Position numbers and translations under genes: made by a program. Shown here piece after piece: positions 9,275 through 19,018 of a stretch of 64,000 nucleotides of DNA (position 1 is the first letter of the stretch; each line of letters opens with the position of its first letter). Below the pieces are notes generated by a model. That model searched no databases. It was not told where the DNA came from and saw nothing but the letters and a program-made list of their open reading frames with translations. This stretch comes from Hydrogenoanaerobacterium saccharovorans (GTDB lineage Bacteria > Bacillota > Clostridia > Oscillospirales > Ruminococcaceae), in the NCBI RefSeq assembly GCF_003814745.1, contig NZ_RKRD01000001.1, positions 1,054,001 to 1,118,000 of the forward strand, written 5' to 3'.

Positions 9275-10516
9275 ATGCAGTTTTTTTTGGTTTTTGCAGG
9301 TACCACCGAGGGCAGGCAGCTGATTGAATTGCTTGCAGCTAACCCGTGTAACATTACCGCTTGTGTGGCTACCGATTACGGTGAAGAAGTTCTGCCCGAG
9401 CACCCCAACCTTACCGTATTAGCGGGCAGGCGAGGCAGCGATGATATAGAACAACTTTTGCGCGAGCAGCGCTTTGACTGTGTTTTTGATGCAACACACC
9501 CTTATGCAACGGCTGTTACACACAATATTCAAACCGCTTGCATTGCAGCCGATACGCCGTATCTGCGTATTTTACGCGAAGAAAGTGCCACGCAAAACTG
9601 CACTTATGTACAAAATGCAAAAGAAGCCGCGGAATACTGCAATCGAATCGACGGAAAGATACTGCTTACAACGGGCAGCAAAGAGTTGGACTGTTTTACT
9701 ACAGTATCCGATTATGCTACACGGATTATTCCGCGCGTACTGCCCACACCCGATTCTCTTTCTCGCTGTATCCAACTTGGTTTTGCAGCGAAAAATATCA
9801 TTTGCATGCAGGGCCCTTTTAGCACCGAGCTGAACATCGCAACCCTAAAACAAATTGGGGCAGCCTGCCTTGTCACCAAAGATTCGGGCAGTGCGGGCGG
9901 CTTTGCAGAAAAATGCGAAGCGGCACGCGCTGTGGGTGCACATCTTGTTGTAATAGGCAGGCCACCGCAAACAAACGGTGTAACCCTGCGCGAACTGCCG
10001 AAGATACTGGAACAGCGGTACGGCTATCTGCCCGAAGCAAACATAAATAAACAAGCAAGCCCCTATTTTCCTCTGTTTGTATCTCTTCGTAACAAAGATG
10101 TCACGGTGGTTGGCGCGGGCAACATTGCCGCCCGCAGGATGAATACTCTGCTGGGGTTTGGGTGTAAGGTTCAAGTTGTTTCGCCAACGGCAACACAACC
10201 AATACAAGCACTTGCAAAAGAGGGGCGAATTACACTTAAACTGCGCGAATATCGGTGTGGAGATTGCAAAGGCTCTGCACTGGCTGTTGCAGCCACTAAC
10301 AATCGTGCAGTAAACCACAGTGTTTACGAAGAATGCACTGCCCAAAATATACTGGTAAGCGTAGCAGACTGCAAAGCAGAATGCAGTTTCTATTTCCCGG
10401 GGATTGTGCAGAGCGGAAACGCTGTTATCGGTATTACGGCAAGCGGAAGTGACCACCATCTAGCTAAGAAAATAACGGATCATATCCGAAAACATATCAG
10501 CACTATCATAGATTAA
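9275..10516 (+). CDS. cbiJ: Fusion of CbiJ (cobalt-precorrin-6A reductase) and SirC-type precorrin-2 dehydrogenase
   Basis: Two domains lie in one 413-residue chain. Residues 1 to about 250 are CbiJ: FAGTTEGRQL at 7-16 and FDATHPYA near 73-80. Residues from about 264 are the NAD-dependent precorrin-2 dehydrogenase fold of CysG-N/Met8p: VVGAGNIAARR near 278-288 and VSVADCKAECSF, in which Asp365 matches the catalytic Asp of CysG and Met8p. The first domain reduces the corrin macrocycle; the second makes sirohydrochlorin and in some relatives also inserts the metal. ATG 9275 follows a strong GGGAGGGAG site; ATG 9239 lies inside cbiH. Confidence 0.9.
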   Translation: MQFFLVFAGTTEGRQLIELLAANPCNITACVATDYGEEVLPEHPNLTVLAGRRGSDDIEQLLREQRFDCVFDATHPYATAVTHNIQTACIAADTPYLRILREESATQNCTYVQNAKEAAEYCNRIDGKILLTTGSKELDCFTTVSDYATRIIPRVLPTPDSLSRCIQLGFAAKNIICMQGPFSTELNIATLKQIGAACLVTKDSGSAGGFAEKCEAARAVGAHLVVIGRPPQTNGVTLRELPKILEQRYGYLPEANINKQASPYFPLFVSLRNKDVTVVGAGNIAARRMNTLLGFGCKVQVVSPTATQPIQALAKEGRITLKLREYRCGDCKGSALAVAATNNRAVNHSVYEECTAQNILVSVADCKAECSFYFPGIVQSGNAVIGITASGSDHHLAKKITDHIRKHISTIID

Positions 10517-10605
10517 AATTTGACGCAGTTTGCGCCGTTTTCTTTACAGCTTTTCTGAAACTATCAAGTATTTTGAATAGCTGTTTTAGGTAGAAAGGAG
10601 ACCAA

Positions 10606-11496
10606 ATGGAAAAACGAAAAATCATCGTCGGCAGCCGCGACAGCAGTTTGGCTGTGGCGCAAACGAAATTGGTGATGGATACCATTGCCGCCAATCACCC
10701 TGAACTTGAACTGGAGCTTGTCACGATGAAAACGACCGGTGACGTAATTTTAGACAAAAGCTTGGATAAAATCGGCGGTAAAGGGTTGTTTGTGAAAGAG
10801 CTTGACCGCGCACTGCGTGACCGCAAGGTAGATGTTACCGTCCACAGCCTAAAAGATATGCCTATGGACACCCCCGAAGATTTGCCTATTTTGGCTTTTT
10901 CCAAACGAGGTGACCCGAGCGATGCACTGATTTTACCGTATGGCACCAAGGTGTTCGATGATACCAAACCTATTGGGTGCGGCAGTGCACGCCGCAATCT
11001 TCAACTGAAAAAGCTGTACCCCAATGTACAAACCAAGCTGATTCGCGGCAACGTCGTTACCCGCCTTGCAAAGTTGGATGCGGGTGAATACTCTGCTTTG
11101 GTGCTTGCCTGTTCGGGGCTTCATCGCCTGGATTTGGGTTATCGCATCAGCCGTATTTTTACGTATGATGAAATGATACCCGCCGCAGGGCAAGGCATTT
11201 TGGCTATACAAGGCAGAGCGGGCGAAAACTACGATTTTTTAGAGTGTGTGAATGATAAACATGCAGAATATGCCGCCATTGCCGAACGTGCTTTTGTTCG
11301 CGAACTGGACGGCGGGTGCAGTTCCCCCATCGCGGCACATGCCGAGCTTGCCGACGATAAAATGAAACTCACCGGCCTTTATTACGATGAAGAAACAGGG
11401 CAGCACGTGATTGGTTTTGCTATAGGAAAAGCCGAAGACGGCGAACAGATGGGCGTTGACCTTGCAAACAGGCTGAAAGGGGAGATACCTCGATGA
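10606..11496 (+). CDS. hemC: Hydroxymethylbilane synthase (porphobilinogen deaminase)
   Basis: HemC polymerises four porphobilinogens to hydroxymethylbilane. The 296 residues contain IVGSRDSSLAVAQT at the N-terminus, SLKDMP near 83-88 and the dipyrromethane-cofactor Cys in ELDGGCSSPIAAHAEL. It follows the longest gap inside the operon (89 bases, 10517-10605), which holds only weak inverted repeats, and has an AAAGGAG site. Its stop overlaps cobA-hemD. Confidence 0.96.
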   Translation: MEKRKIIVGSRDSSLAVAQTKLVMDTIAANHPELELELVTMKTTGDVILDKSLDKIGGKGLFVKELDRALRDRKVDVTVHSLKDMPMDTPEDLPILAFSKRGDPSDALILPYGTKVFDDTKPIGCGSARRNLQLKKLYPNVQTKLIRGNVVTRLAKLDAGEYSALVLACSGLHRLDLGYRISRIFTYDEMIPAAGQGILAIQGRAGENYDFLECVNDKHAEYAAIAERAFVRELDGGCSSPIAAHAELADDKMKLTGLYYDEETGQHVIGFAIGKAEDGEQMGVDLANRLKGEIPR

Positions 11497-12992
11497 ATGG
11501 TAAGGTTATCTTGGTAGGTGCAGGCCCCGGTGATGTGGAGCTGCTTACATTGAAAGGAAAAGCCTTGTTGCAGCAAGCGGATGTTGTAGTTTATGATAAA
11601 CTGGTAGGGCAGGGCGTTTTGGCACTGATTCCGCCCACCGCCCGCCGTATTAATGTGGGTAAACGCGCAAACAATCACCCTGTACCGCAGCACCAAATCA
11701 ACCAAATATTGTTGGATGAGGCGCTGGCAGGCAACCTTGTAGTGCGGCTGAAAGGCGGCGACCCATTTTTATTCGGGCGCGGCGGCGAAGAACTGGAGCT
11801 ACTTGTAAAACATGGGATATCCTTCGAAATTGTTCCGGGGGTTACCTCTGCGCTTTCGGTTCCCGCCTATGCGGGCATACCCGTTACCCACCGCGATTTT
11901 ACTTCATCTCTGCACATCATTACGGGGCACACCAAAAGTGCACCCGAGGCTGAAATTGATTATCCATCACTGGTTAAACTAAACGGTACTCTTGTTTTTT
12001 TAATGGGTGTTAGTGCGATGGAGAGCATTTGCAACGGTTTGCTTGCAGGCGGTATGCCACCCGATATGCCGGCGGCAGTACTGGAACGCGGCACCACGGC
12101 TCATCAGCGCAGAATCGTTTCTACAGTACAAAACCTTGTATGCGATGCGCAGGCGGCAAACGTTCAAACACCGGCTATTATTGTGGTAGGCAGGGTGTGT
12201 GCGCTTGCAGAGCAGTTTCATTGGGCGGAAGACCGCCCGCTTGGCGGGGTTCGTATCGTCGTTACCCGCCCGCGCGAATTATCGTCCAAACTCACTCAAA
12301 AATTACGTACCCTCGGTTCTGAGGTAGTTGAGCTGCCATCCATCCAAACTGCGGCAATCGAGAATAATACCGTTCTTCACTCCGCGCTGAACAACCTCAG
12401 CCGTTATGGCTGGATTACCTTTACCAGCCCCAGCGGCGTGCGCATCTTTTTTGAAGAACTGCGTAAAATGCGGCAGGATATCCGCAGCCTTGCGGGGCTT
12501 AAAATTGCTGCAATCGGTTCAGCAACTGCGCATGAACTGGAAGCTCGCGGGCTTTTTGTTGATTTAATACCCAACACCTATAACGCGGGGCACCTTGGTG
12601 CAGAATTGGGTGCAGTGGCAAAGGGTATGCGTGTACTGATTACCCGTGCACGCGTCGGTTCCCACGAACTTACCGCCGCCCTTGACGCGGCAGGCGTACC
12701 GTACGATGATGTTCCTTTATACGAAACACTTTATACTTGTGAAAACACAGATATGGTACGCACCCAAATGGAGAACGGCGAAATGGATTATGTCGCATTT
12801 ACCAGCGCGTCTACAGTCAGGGGCTTTGTAGGTGCAATCGGCGATTTTGATTTTTCACAGGTCAATGCCATTTGCATCGGCGAACAAACTGCATCGGAGG
12901 CACTGAAGCATCATATGAAAACAGCGACAGCACAGGCGGCAACCATCGATAGCATGGTAGATTTGCTGGTCAACCTGCGCCGCCAAAAGTAA
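11493..12992 (+). CDS. cobA-hemD: Fused uroporphyrinogen III methyltransferase / uroporphyrinogen III synthase
   Basis: Residues 1 to about 245 are SUMT (CobA): VGAGPGDVELLTLKGK at the N-terminus, VVRLKGGDPFLFGRGGEE near 82-99, and VPGVTSALSVPAYAGIPVTHR. Residues from about 252 are HemD: GVRIVVTRPRELSSKL, then ITFTSPSGVRIFFE and YVAFTSASTVRGF. The chain closes the tetrapyrrole ring with inversion of ring D and then methylates it to precorrin-2. Fusions in this order are common in Clostridia. The start overlaps the hemC stop. Confidence 0.95.
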   Translation: MNGKVILVGAGPGDVELLTLKGKALLQQADVVVYDKLVGQGVLALIPPTARRINVGKRANNHPVPQHQINQILLDEALAGNLVVRLKGGDPFLFGRGGEELELLVKHGISFEIVPGVTSALSVPAYAGIPVTHRDFTSSLHIITGHTKSAPEAEIDYPSLVKLNGTLVFLMGVSAMESICNGLLAGGMPPDMPAAVLERGTTAHQRRIVSTVQNLVCDAQAANVQTPAIIVVGRVCALAEQFHWAEDRPLGGVRIVVTRPRELSSKLTQKLRTLGSEVVELPSIQTAAIENNTVLHSALNNLSRYGWITFTSPSGVRIFFEELRKMRQDIRSLAGLKIAAIGSATAHELEARGLFVDLIPNTYNAGHLGAELGAVAKGMRVLITRARVGSHELTAALDAAGVPYDDVPLYETLYTCENTDMVRTQMENGEMDYVAFTSASTVRGFVGAIGDFDFSQVNAICIGEQTASEALKHHMKTATAQAATIDSMVDLLVNLRRQK

Positions 12993-13007
12993 GGAGAATT
13001 ACAAGAA

Positions 13008-13991
13008 ATGGAACTTTTAAATAGACCTCGCAGACTTCGCAGCAATCAAACTATCCGTAATATGGTACGTGAAACACGCGTTTCAAAAAGCGCTCTTGTT
13101 TATCCGCTTTTTGTGCGGGAGGGCAGCAATATTATTGAGGACATCCCCTCGCTGGATGGACAGAAACGCTACAGCCCCGACCGCCTTTCGGGTATTCTTA
13201 CCGAGCTTACCGAGGCAGGGGTAAACACGGTGCTGCTGTTCGGCATCCCCGAGCACAAAGACGAAATCGGCAGCGGCGCGTGGGACGAAAACGGTGCGGT
13301 TCAACAGGCAATACGTTCTATAAAGCAAAACTTCCCCCAGTTTTATGTGATTACCGATGTGTGTATGTGTGAATATACCAACCACGGTCACTGCGGCATA
13401 TTATGCGGGCATCAGGTGGATAACGATAAAACCCTTGAGGTACTTGCAAAAACTGCACTGTCTCATGTAAAAGCAGGTGCAGATATGGTTGCACCTTCCG
13501 ATATGATGGATGGCAGAATTCTTGCTATCCGCGATGTTTTGGATAAAAACGGCTATAGCGATATCCCCATTATGTCGTATGCCGTCAAATATTCCTCTGC
13601 GTTTTATGGCCCGTTTCGCGAGGCAGCAGGTTCTGCGCCGTCGTTTGGCGACCGTAAGGGTTATCAGATGGATTACCACAACCGCCGTGAGGGAATGAAA
13701 GAAGCGGCACTTGATGTAGAACAGGGTGCGGACATTATCATGGTAAAACCCGCGCTTTCTTACCTCGATGTGATCTGCGAGGTGGCGCAAAGCTTTGATG
13801 TACCCATGGCAGCTTATAGCGTCAGCGGAGAATACGCTATGATAAAAACTGCTGCAAAAGCAGGGCTTATCGACGAGGCGGCGATTGTATGCGAAACCGC
13901 AGTAAGCATCTTTCGTGCGGGCGCAGATATTCTTATCACCTATTTTGCTATTGATTTGGCTCACTATATTGATGAAGGGAGAATCGGCTAA
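13008..13991 (+). CDS. hemB: Delta-aminolevulinic acid dehydratase (porphobilinogen synthase)
   Basis: HemB condenses two ALA molecules to porphobilinogen. It has 327 residues with RPRRLRSN near the start, a Cys-rich zinc-type metal site in DVCMCEYTNHGHCGIL, and the two Schiff-base Lys regions in YAVKYSSAFYGPFR and IIMVKPALSYLD. The C-terminus has the VSGEYAMIKTAA stretch. AAGGAG precedes the ATG. The stop is immediately followed by the hemL start with no intervening base. Confidence 0.96.
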   Translation: MELLNRPRRLRSNQTIRNMVRETRVSKSALVYPLFVREGSNIIEDIPSLDGQKRYSPDRLSGILTELTEAGVNTVLLFGIPEHKDEIGSGAWDENGAVQQAIRSIKQNFPQFYVITDVCMCEYTNHGHCGILCGHQVDNDKTLEVLAKTALSHVKAGADMVAPSDMMDGRILAIRDVLDKNGYSDIPIMSYAVKYSSAFYGPFREAAGSAPSFGDRKGYQMDYHNRREGMKEAALDVEQGADIIMVKPALSYLDVICEVAQSFDVPMAAYSVSGEYAMIKTAAKAGLIDEAAIVCETAVSIFRAGADILITYFAIDLAHYIDEGRIG

Positions 13992-15308
13992 ATGGAACTG
14001 AAAAGAACCAGGCATGAAAAATCTCGTGCGTTGTTTTGTGAGGCTCAGCAGTATATTCCCGGTGGCGTAAACAGCCCCGTGCGTGCTTTTCAGTCGGTAG
14101 GGGGTACACCACGTTTTATGCAAAGTGCAAATGGTGCTCGCATCACCGATGCCGACGGCAGAACCTACCTTGATTACATCTGCTCTTGGGGGCCGATGGT
14201 TCTTGGGCATAATCACCCTGCGGTAAAAGCGGCAGTTTTGCAGGCTGTCGAAAACGGGCTTAGTTTTGGTGCCGCAACCGAGGCGGAGGTGATTATGGCT
14301 CGCCTTATCTGCGACCTTGTGCCGTCAATCGATATGGTGCGTATGGTCAACTCGGGCACCGAAGCGGTGATGAGCGCGATTCGCGCGGCACGCGGCTACA
14401 CCCAAAAAGCAAAAATCATCAAGTTTGAAGGTTGCTACCACGGGCATTTTGATGCATTGCTTGTAAAAGCAGGCAGTGGCGTGATGACAGCAGGTGTGCC
14501 CGACAGTGCAGGTGTGCCCAAGGGTACGGCAGAAGATACTCTCACAGCTGTTTACAACGACATTGACAGTGTGCAAAAGCTGTTTGAAGACAATAAAGAC
14601 AAAGTTGCCGCGGTCATTATCGAGCCTGTGGCGGCGAATATGGGCGTGGTTTTGCCAGAAGACGGTTTTTTAAAACAACTTAGAGAAATGTGTACAGCAA
14701 ACAAAGCATTGCTCATTTTTGATGAGGTTATCACAGGCTTTCGTTTGGGGATTGACGGTGCGCAGGGTTGGTTTGGTGTGAAACCGGACCTTACCACGTT
14801 TGGCAAAATAATTGGCGGAGGTATGCCGGTAGGTGCGTACGGCGGCAGGCGCGATGTTATGCAGATGATTGCACCTGTTGGCAGTGTCTATCAGGCGGGT
14901 ACGCTTTCGGGCAACCCTGTGGCGATGGCAGCCGGTATTACACAGCTTAAAATTCTGCGTGACAACCCCGAAATTTACCATCGCATCAACTCACTTGGCG
15001 ACCGTTTTTATAATGAATTGCAAAAAATAGCACAACAAAACGGTTGTACAGTCAATCATATCGGTTCTCTGGGGTGCCTGTTCTTTACCGATAAGCCTGT
15101 TACAAATTACACATCGGCAAAGCAGGCTGATACCGCCCGTTTTGCCCGTTACTTTAAAAAGATGTTGGGAGACGGTGTATACCTTGCACCCTCGCAGTTC
15201 GAGGCGATGTTCCTATCTTATGCGCACACGGATGAGGATATTGATTTTACTTTACAATGTGCAAACAGCTTTTTTGAGCACGAAAATGAGAATGACCGAT
15301 TAATATAA
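13992..15308 (+). CDS. hemL: Glutamate-1-semialdehyde 2,1-aminomutase
   Basis: HemL converts glutamate-1-semialdehyde to 5-aminolevulinate using pyridoxal phosphate. The 438 residues show PGGVNSPVRAF near the N-terminus, VNSGTEAVMSAIRAARG near 118-134, IFDEVITGFR with the PLP-ring Asp, and the Schiff-base Lys in TTFGKIIGGGMPVGAYGG. With hemA, B, C and cobA-hemD it gives the operon the whole route from charged tRNA-Glu to precorrin-2. Confidence 0.95.
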   Translation: MELKRTRHEKSRALFCEAQQYIPGGVNSPVRAFQSVGGTPRFMQSANGARITDADGRTYLDYICSWGPMVLGHNHPAVKAAVLQAVENGLSFGAATEAEVIMARLICDLVPSIDMVRMVNSGTEAVMSAIRAARGYTQKAKIIKFEGCYHGHFDALLVKAGSGVMTAGVPDSAGVPKGTAEDTLTAVYNDIDSVQKLFEDNKDKVAAVIIEPVAANMGVVLPEDGFLKQLREMCTANKALLIFDEVITGFRLGIDGAQGWFGVKPDLTTFGKIIGGGMPVGAYGGRRDVMQMIAPVGSVYQAGTLSGNPVAMAAGITQLKILRDNPEIYHRINSLGDRFYNELQKIAQQNGCTVNHIGSLGCLFFTDKPVTNYTSAKQADTARFARYFKKMLGDGVYLAPSQFEAMFLSYAHTDEDIDFTLQCANSFFEHENENDRLI

Positions 15309-15330
15309 AATCTCCATACAGGAGGTACTT

Positions 15331-16572
15331 ATGAACGAGAAAGAAAAGGCGAAGACGGCGAAAATTTACTTAGTGGGGATTGGCATGGGCAACCCCGCTA
15401 CCCTCACCTCGCAAGCAGAACAAATTATTGCAAACAGCGATTGTCTCATTGGTGCACAGCGTATGCTCGATAGTTTTGGCGAAGTAAATGCCGCGCGCTT
15501 TTCTTCCTGCTCGGCAGAAGAAATAGTTGATTATCTTAAAGAGCACCCCGATTATTATAAAGTGTCGGTGCTTATGAGCGGTGATGTAGGCTTTTACAGC
15601 GGAGCAAAACGTCTCTGCGAGCTGCTTTGCCATTACGAGGTGGAGTGCATTGCGGGCATTAGCAGTGTACAGTACCTTTGTGCCAAAGCAAAAACCACTT
15701 GGGATGATGCAAAACTCATCAGTATGCACGGGAGAAAGCAAAACCTAGTTACGGCTGTTCGGCATCATGCAAAGGTGTTTGTACTTACGGGCGGTAAAAA
15801 TCAAAGTGTATCCGAGCTATGTGCGCAGCTTTGTGCTGTAGGTTTGGGGGATGTGCAAGTTTGCGTGGGCGAGCGGTTATCTTACCAAGACGAAAAGATT
15901 ACCTATGCTACAGCACATAAGTGTATGCAGCAGCAGTTTTCGCCGCTTGCCGCGATGCTTGTTTTTAACAGTCATCCTGTTTCGCCGCCTGTTACGCATG
16001 GTTTACCCGATGAATGCTTTTTACGCGGTGATGCACCCATGACCAAGTCGGAGGTGCGCACGGTGTCTATCTCCGCTCTCAACCTGCGCGGTGATAATAC
16101 CGTTTGGGATGTGGGAGCGGGAACCGGTTCGGTTTGTGTAGAGATTGCGCGTATTTTGCCCGATGGCGTAGTGTACGCAATCGAAAAGAACCCTGCCGCG
16201 TTGGAGCTTCTTCACCAAAACAAGGCGAATTTTGGTGTGTACAACCTGCATATCGTAGCGGGTACGGCACCGGAGGCACTTGCAGACATGCCTGCACCCG
16301 ATGCGCTGTTTATCGGCGGTTCTTCCGGCAGCCTTGCCGAGATTGTTGCGATTGCACTGCAAAAGAATCCGCACGTGCGCATCGTAGTTAATGCGATTAC
16401 ATTAGAAACGGTAGCCGCGGCAACCAATTGTTTTTGTCAATATCAACTTGTTAATACCAGTATTGTACAGCTTTCGGTTGCACGCGCTAAGGTGGTGGGC
16501 AGCCATCACATGATGATGGGGCAGAACCCTGTCTATGTATTAAGCGGAGGAGGGCATACCGATGAACGGTAA
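15331..16572 (+). CDS. cbiET: CbiE-CbiT fusion, precorrin-6Y C5,15-methyltransferase (decarboxylating)
   Basis: One 413-residue chain combines two methyltransferases. Residues to about 205 are CbiE of the class III fold (YLVGIGMGNPATLTSQAEQ near 11-29; SVLMSGDVGFYSGAK near 83-97). Residues from about 215 are CbiT of the Rossmann fold (VWDVGAGTGSVCVEIARI). The protein methylates C5 and C15 and decarboxylates the C12 acetate, like CobL. A strong AGGAGG site (15320-15325) precedes the ATG. Its end overlaps cbiA by 11 bases. Confidence 0.94.
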   Translation: MNEKEKAKTAKIYLVGIGMGNPATLTSQAEQIIANSDCLIGAQRMLDSFGEVNAARFSSCSAEEIVDYLKEHPDYYKVSVLMSGDVGFYSGAKRLCELLCHYEVECIAGISSVQYLCAKAKTTWDDAKLISMHGRKQNLVTAVRHHAKVFVLTGGKNQSVSELCAQLCAVGLGDVQVCVGERLSYQDEKITYATAHKCMQQQFSPLAAMLVFNSHPVSPPVTHGLPDECFLRGDAPMTKSEVRTVSISALNLRGDNTVWDVGAGTGSVCVEIARILPDGVVYAIEKNPAALELLHQNKANFGVYNLHIVAGTAPEALADMPAPDALFIGGSSGSLAEIVAIALQKNPHVRIVVNAITLETVAAATNCFCQYQLVNTSIVQLSVARAKVVGSHHMMMGQNPVYVLSGGGHTDER

Positions 16573-17956
16573 TGTTCCGCGCATCATGTTTGCGGCGGCA
16601 AACAGCGGTGCGGGCAAAACAACGGTAACATGTGCTGTTTTGCAGGCGTTTGTCAACCACGGGCTAAAATTGGCATCGTTTAAATGCGGCCCCGATTATA
16701 TCGACCCGATGTTTCATTCACAGGTAATCGGTGCCAAAAGCCGTAATTTGGATTTGTTTTTCTACAGTGAAAACACGGCAAATTATTTACTTGCAAAAAA
16801 TGCTGCAGAATGCGACCTGTCGATTCTTGAAGGTGTCATGGGCTTTTACGATGGAGTGGGTGGCACTACGACGCAAGCCAGCAGTTACCATCTTGCAAAA
16901 GCAACCGCAACCCCTGTGGTACTGGTGCTCAACGTGCAGGGTATGTCACTTTCTGCGGCGGCGCAGGTGAAGGGTTTTCTATCTTTGCGCGATGACAATA
17001 ACATAAAAGCTGTTGTGCTCAACCGCTGTAATTCGATGACCTACCCCATGCTCAAACAGGTGATTGAAGAGGAAACAGGTATCTCTGTGGCAGGCTATCT
17101 GCCCAACCTAAAAGATTGTTCACTCGAAAGCCGTCACCTTGGTTTGGTAACAGCGTCAGAAATACAAAACCTAAAGCAAAAGCTGCAAGAACTTGCCGCA
17201 CAGGCAGAGCAGACGATTAATTTGGGCTTTTTATTGGAACTTGCTCAGACCGCACAAAAACCCACATTTACACCGCCCAAGCTGCCTGTACCTTTGCAAA
17301 ACACACCGCCTTTGCGTGTTGCCGTAGCACGCGACAATGCTTTTTGCTTTTATTATGAAGATTCTCTCGACCTGCTGCGCGAACTAGGCGCTGAGCTGGT
17401 TGAGTTTAGCCCCATTGCCGACACAGCCTTGCCCTCAAAAATTGACGGTTTATTTTTAGGCGGTGGCTACCCCGAAATATATGCCGAGCAGCTTACAAGC
17501 AATAAAGCTATGCTGCAAAGTGTATATACTTCACTTCAGAAAGGGCTGCCTTGTATTGCCGAGTGTGGGGGGTTTATGTATTTGCATCAATCCATAGAGG
17601 GGGCAGACGGATTAGTTTACCCCATGGTCGGCATTATCGATGCGAAAAGTTTTAATACGCACAAGCTTTGCCGTTTTGGCTATGCAAACCTTACCGCACA
17701 GTGCGACAGTATGCTGCATAAAGCAGGGGAGGTTACGCCGGCACACGAGTTCCATTACTGGGACAGTACCGATAACGGGAACGGTGTTCTCGCACAAAAG
17801 CCCACAGGCAACCGTAGTTGGCAGTGTGTGCATGCGAACAGCAATTTATATGCGGGTTATCCTCACATGCATTTTTATTCCCAACCAAATCTCGCCTATC
17901 GTTTTTTAAAGCAATGCGATAATTACAGAAAGGTACGTGACCTTGATGACCTTTGA
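16562..17956 (+). CDS. cbiA: CbiA, cobyrinate a,c-diamide synthase
   Basis: CbiA amidates the a and c side chains of cobyrinate with glutamine and ATP. The 464 residues have the P-loop AANSGAGKTTVTCAV at the N-terminus, GPDYIDPMFH, and a C-terminal class I-type glutaminase domain with the nucleophile Cys in CIAECGGFMYL and a HEFHYW segment. A GGAGGAGGG run lies upstream of the ATG inside cbiET. The last 11 bases overlap cobT. Confidence 0.95.
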   Translation: MNGNVPRIMFAAANSGAGKTTVTCAVLQAFVNHGLKLASFKCGPDYIDPMFHSQVIGAKSRNLDLFFYSENTANYLLAKNAAECDLSILEGVMGFYDGVGGTTTQASSYHLAKATATPVVLVLNVQGMSLSAAAQVKGFLSLRDDNNIKAVVLNRCNSMTYPMLKQVIEEETGISVAGYLPNLKDCSLESRHLGLVTASEIQNLKQKLQELAAQAEQTINLGFLLELAQTAQKPTFTPPKLPVPLQNTPPLRVAVARDNAFCFYYEDSLDLLRELGAELVEFSPIADTALPSKIDGLFLGGGYPEIYAEQLTSNKAMLQSVYTSLQKGLPCIAECGGFMYLHQSIEGADGLVYPMVGIIDAKSFNTHKLCRFGYANLTAQCDSMLHKAGEVTPAHEFHYWDSTDNGNGVLAQKPTGNRSWQCVHANSNLYAGYPHMHFYSQPNLAYRFLKQCDNYRKVRDLDDL

Positions 17957-19004
17957 AGAAGCACTCTCTCAAATACAGCCTGCCGACCATACAGCGGCAC
18001 AGCAGGCACAGCAGCGCTGGAATAGCATAGCCAAGCCTTTGCAGAGCCTAGGGTTGCTTGAAGATGCCGTCATTTCGCTTGCGGCTATGAAGCGCGGCAA
18101 AAACATAGAAATTGCAAAGCCTTGTGTAGTTGTAATGTGTGCCGACAATGGTGTGGTTGCCGAGGGCGTTACCCAAACATCGCAGGAGGTAACCGCTGTG
18201 GTTACCAAAAATTTTACTACGGGTGCCACCAGTGTGTGCAGTATGGCGCAAGTTGCGGGTGCAAAGGTTGTACCTGTTGATATTGGTGTTTCACGCGATG
18301 TGGATGCCGATGGGTTGATTGTAAAAAAGATAGCCTACGGCACAAGAAACATGGCGGTAGAGCCTGCCATGACACGCGAACAAGCAGTTGCAGCCATCGA
18401 GGTTGGTATTAATACCGTTATAGAGTTTGCACAGCAGGGGTACGACTTGTTTGCAACAGGAGAAATGGGTATTGGCAACACAACAACAAGCAGTGCCATT
18501 ACTGCTGTATTGTTACATAAAAGCGTTAGTGAAGTCACCGGCCGCGGTGCAGGCCTTTCCGGCGAAGGATTAAAACGCAAAATAGCAGCGATTCGCCGTG
18601 CCATTACGGTAAACCACCCCAACCCCGATGATGTGCTTGATACCGTTTCAAAGGTTGGTGGATTTGATATTGCAGGGCTGATTGGGGTGTTCCTCGGCGG
18701 TGCGGTGATGCAGCTCCCCGTGCTCATCGACGGTTTTATATCTGCTGTGGCGGCATTGTGCGCGGTACGCCTTTGCCCCGATGCGCTAGGTTATATGCTC
18801 GCCTCGCATGTTTCTAACGAGCCCGCGGGCAAACTGCTGATGGAGGAACTGAATTTGCACCCGTTTCTCACCTGCCGTATGTGCCTTGGCGAGGGAACAG
18901 GCGCAGTTGCCGCTATGCCCATCCTCAGCATGGCATGCAGGGTTTACAATGATATGAGTACTTTTTCCGAAATCGAAATCGAGGATTATCAGCCTCTTGT
19001 TTAA
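17946..19004 (+). CDS. cobT: Nicotinate-nucleotide-dimethylbenzimidazole phosphoribosyltransferase
   Basis: CobT activates the lower-ligand base by forming alpha-ribazole phosphate. The 352 residues contain VVMCADNGVVAEGVTQTSQEV-like segments, GEMGIGNTTTSSAI near 175, GRGAGLSGEGLKRK, and the catalytic Glu in CLGEGTGAVAA near the C-terminus. ATG 17946 is chosen since AAAGG (17929-17933) is about 12 bases upstream; GTG 17937 and TTG 17943 are alternatives. No lower-ligand synthesis gene (bluB, bza) was seen here, so the base actually used is unknown. Confidence 0.94.
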   Translation: MTFEEALSQIQPADHTAAQQAQQRWNSIAKPLQSLGLLEDAVISLAAMKRGKNIEIAKPCVVVMCADNGVVAEGVTQTSQEVTAVVTKNFTTGATSVCSMAQVAGAKVVPVDIGVSRDVDADGLIVKKIAYGTRNMAVEPAMTREQAVAAIEVGINTVIEFAQQGYDLFATGEMGIGNTTTSSAITAVLLHKSVSEVTGRGAGLSGEGLKRKIAAIRRAITVNHPNPDDVLDTVSKVGGFDIAGLIGVFLGGAVMQLPVLIDGFISAVAALCAVRLCPDALGYMLASHVSNEPAGKLLMEELNLHPFLTCRMCLGEGTGAVAAMPILSMACRVYNDMSTFSEIEIEDYQPLV

Positions 19005-19018
19005 AGGCGGTGAATTCT

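Noticed and set aside
10517..10605. An internal promoter before hemC
   Set aside because: TTGACG is present but no acceptable -10 box follows at proper spacing; only weak inverted repeats are seen.
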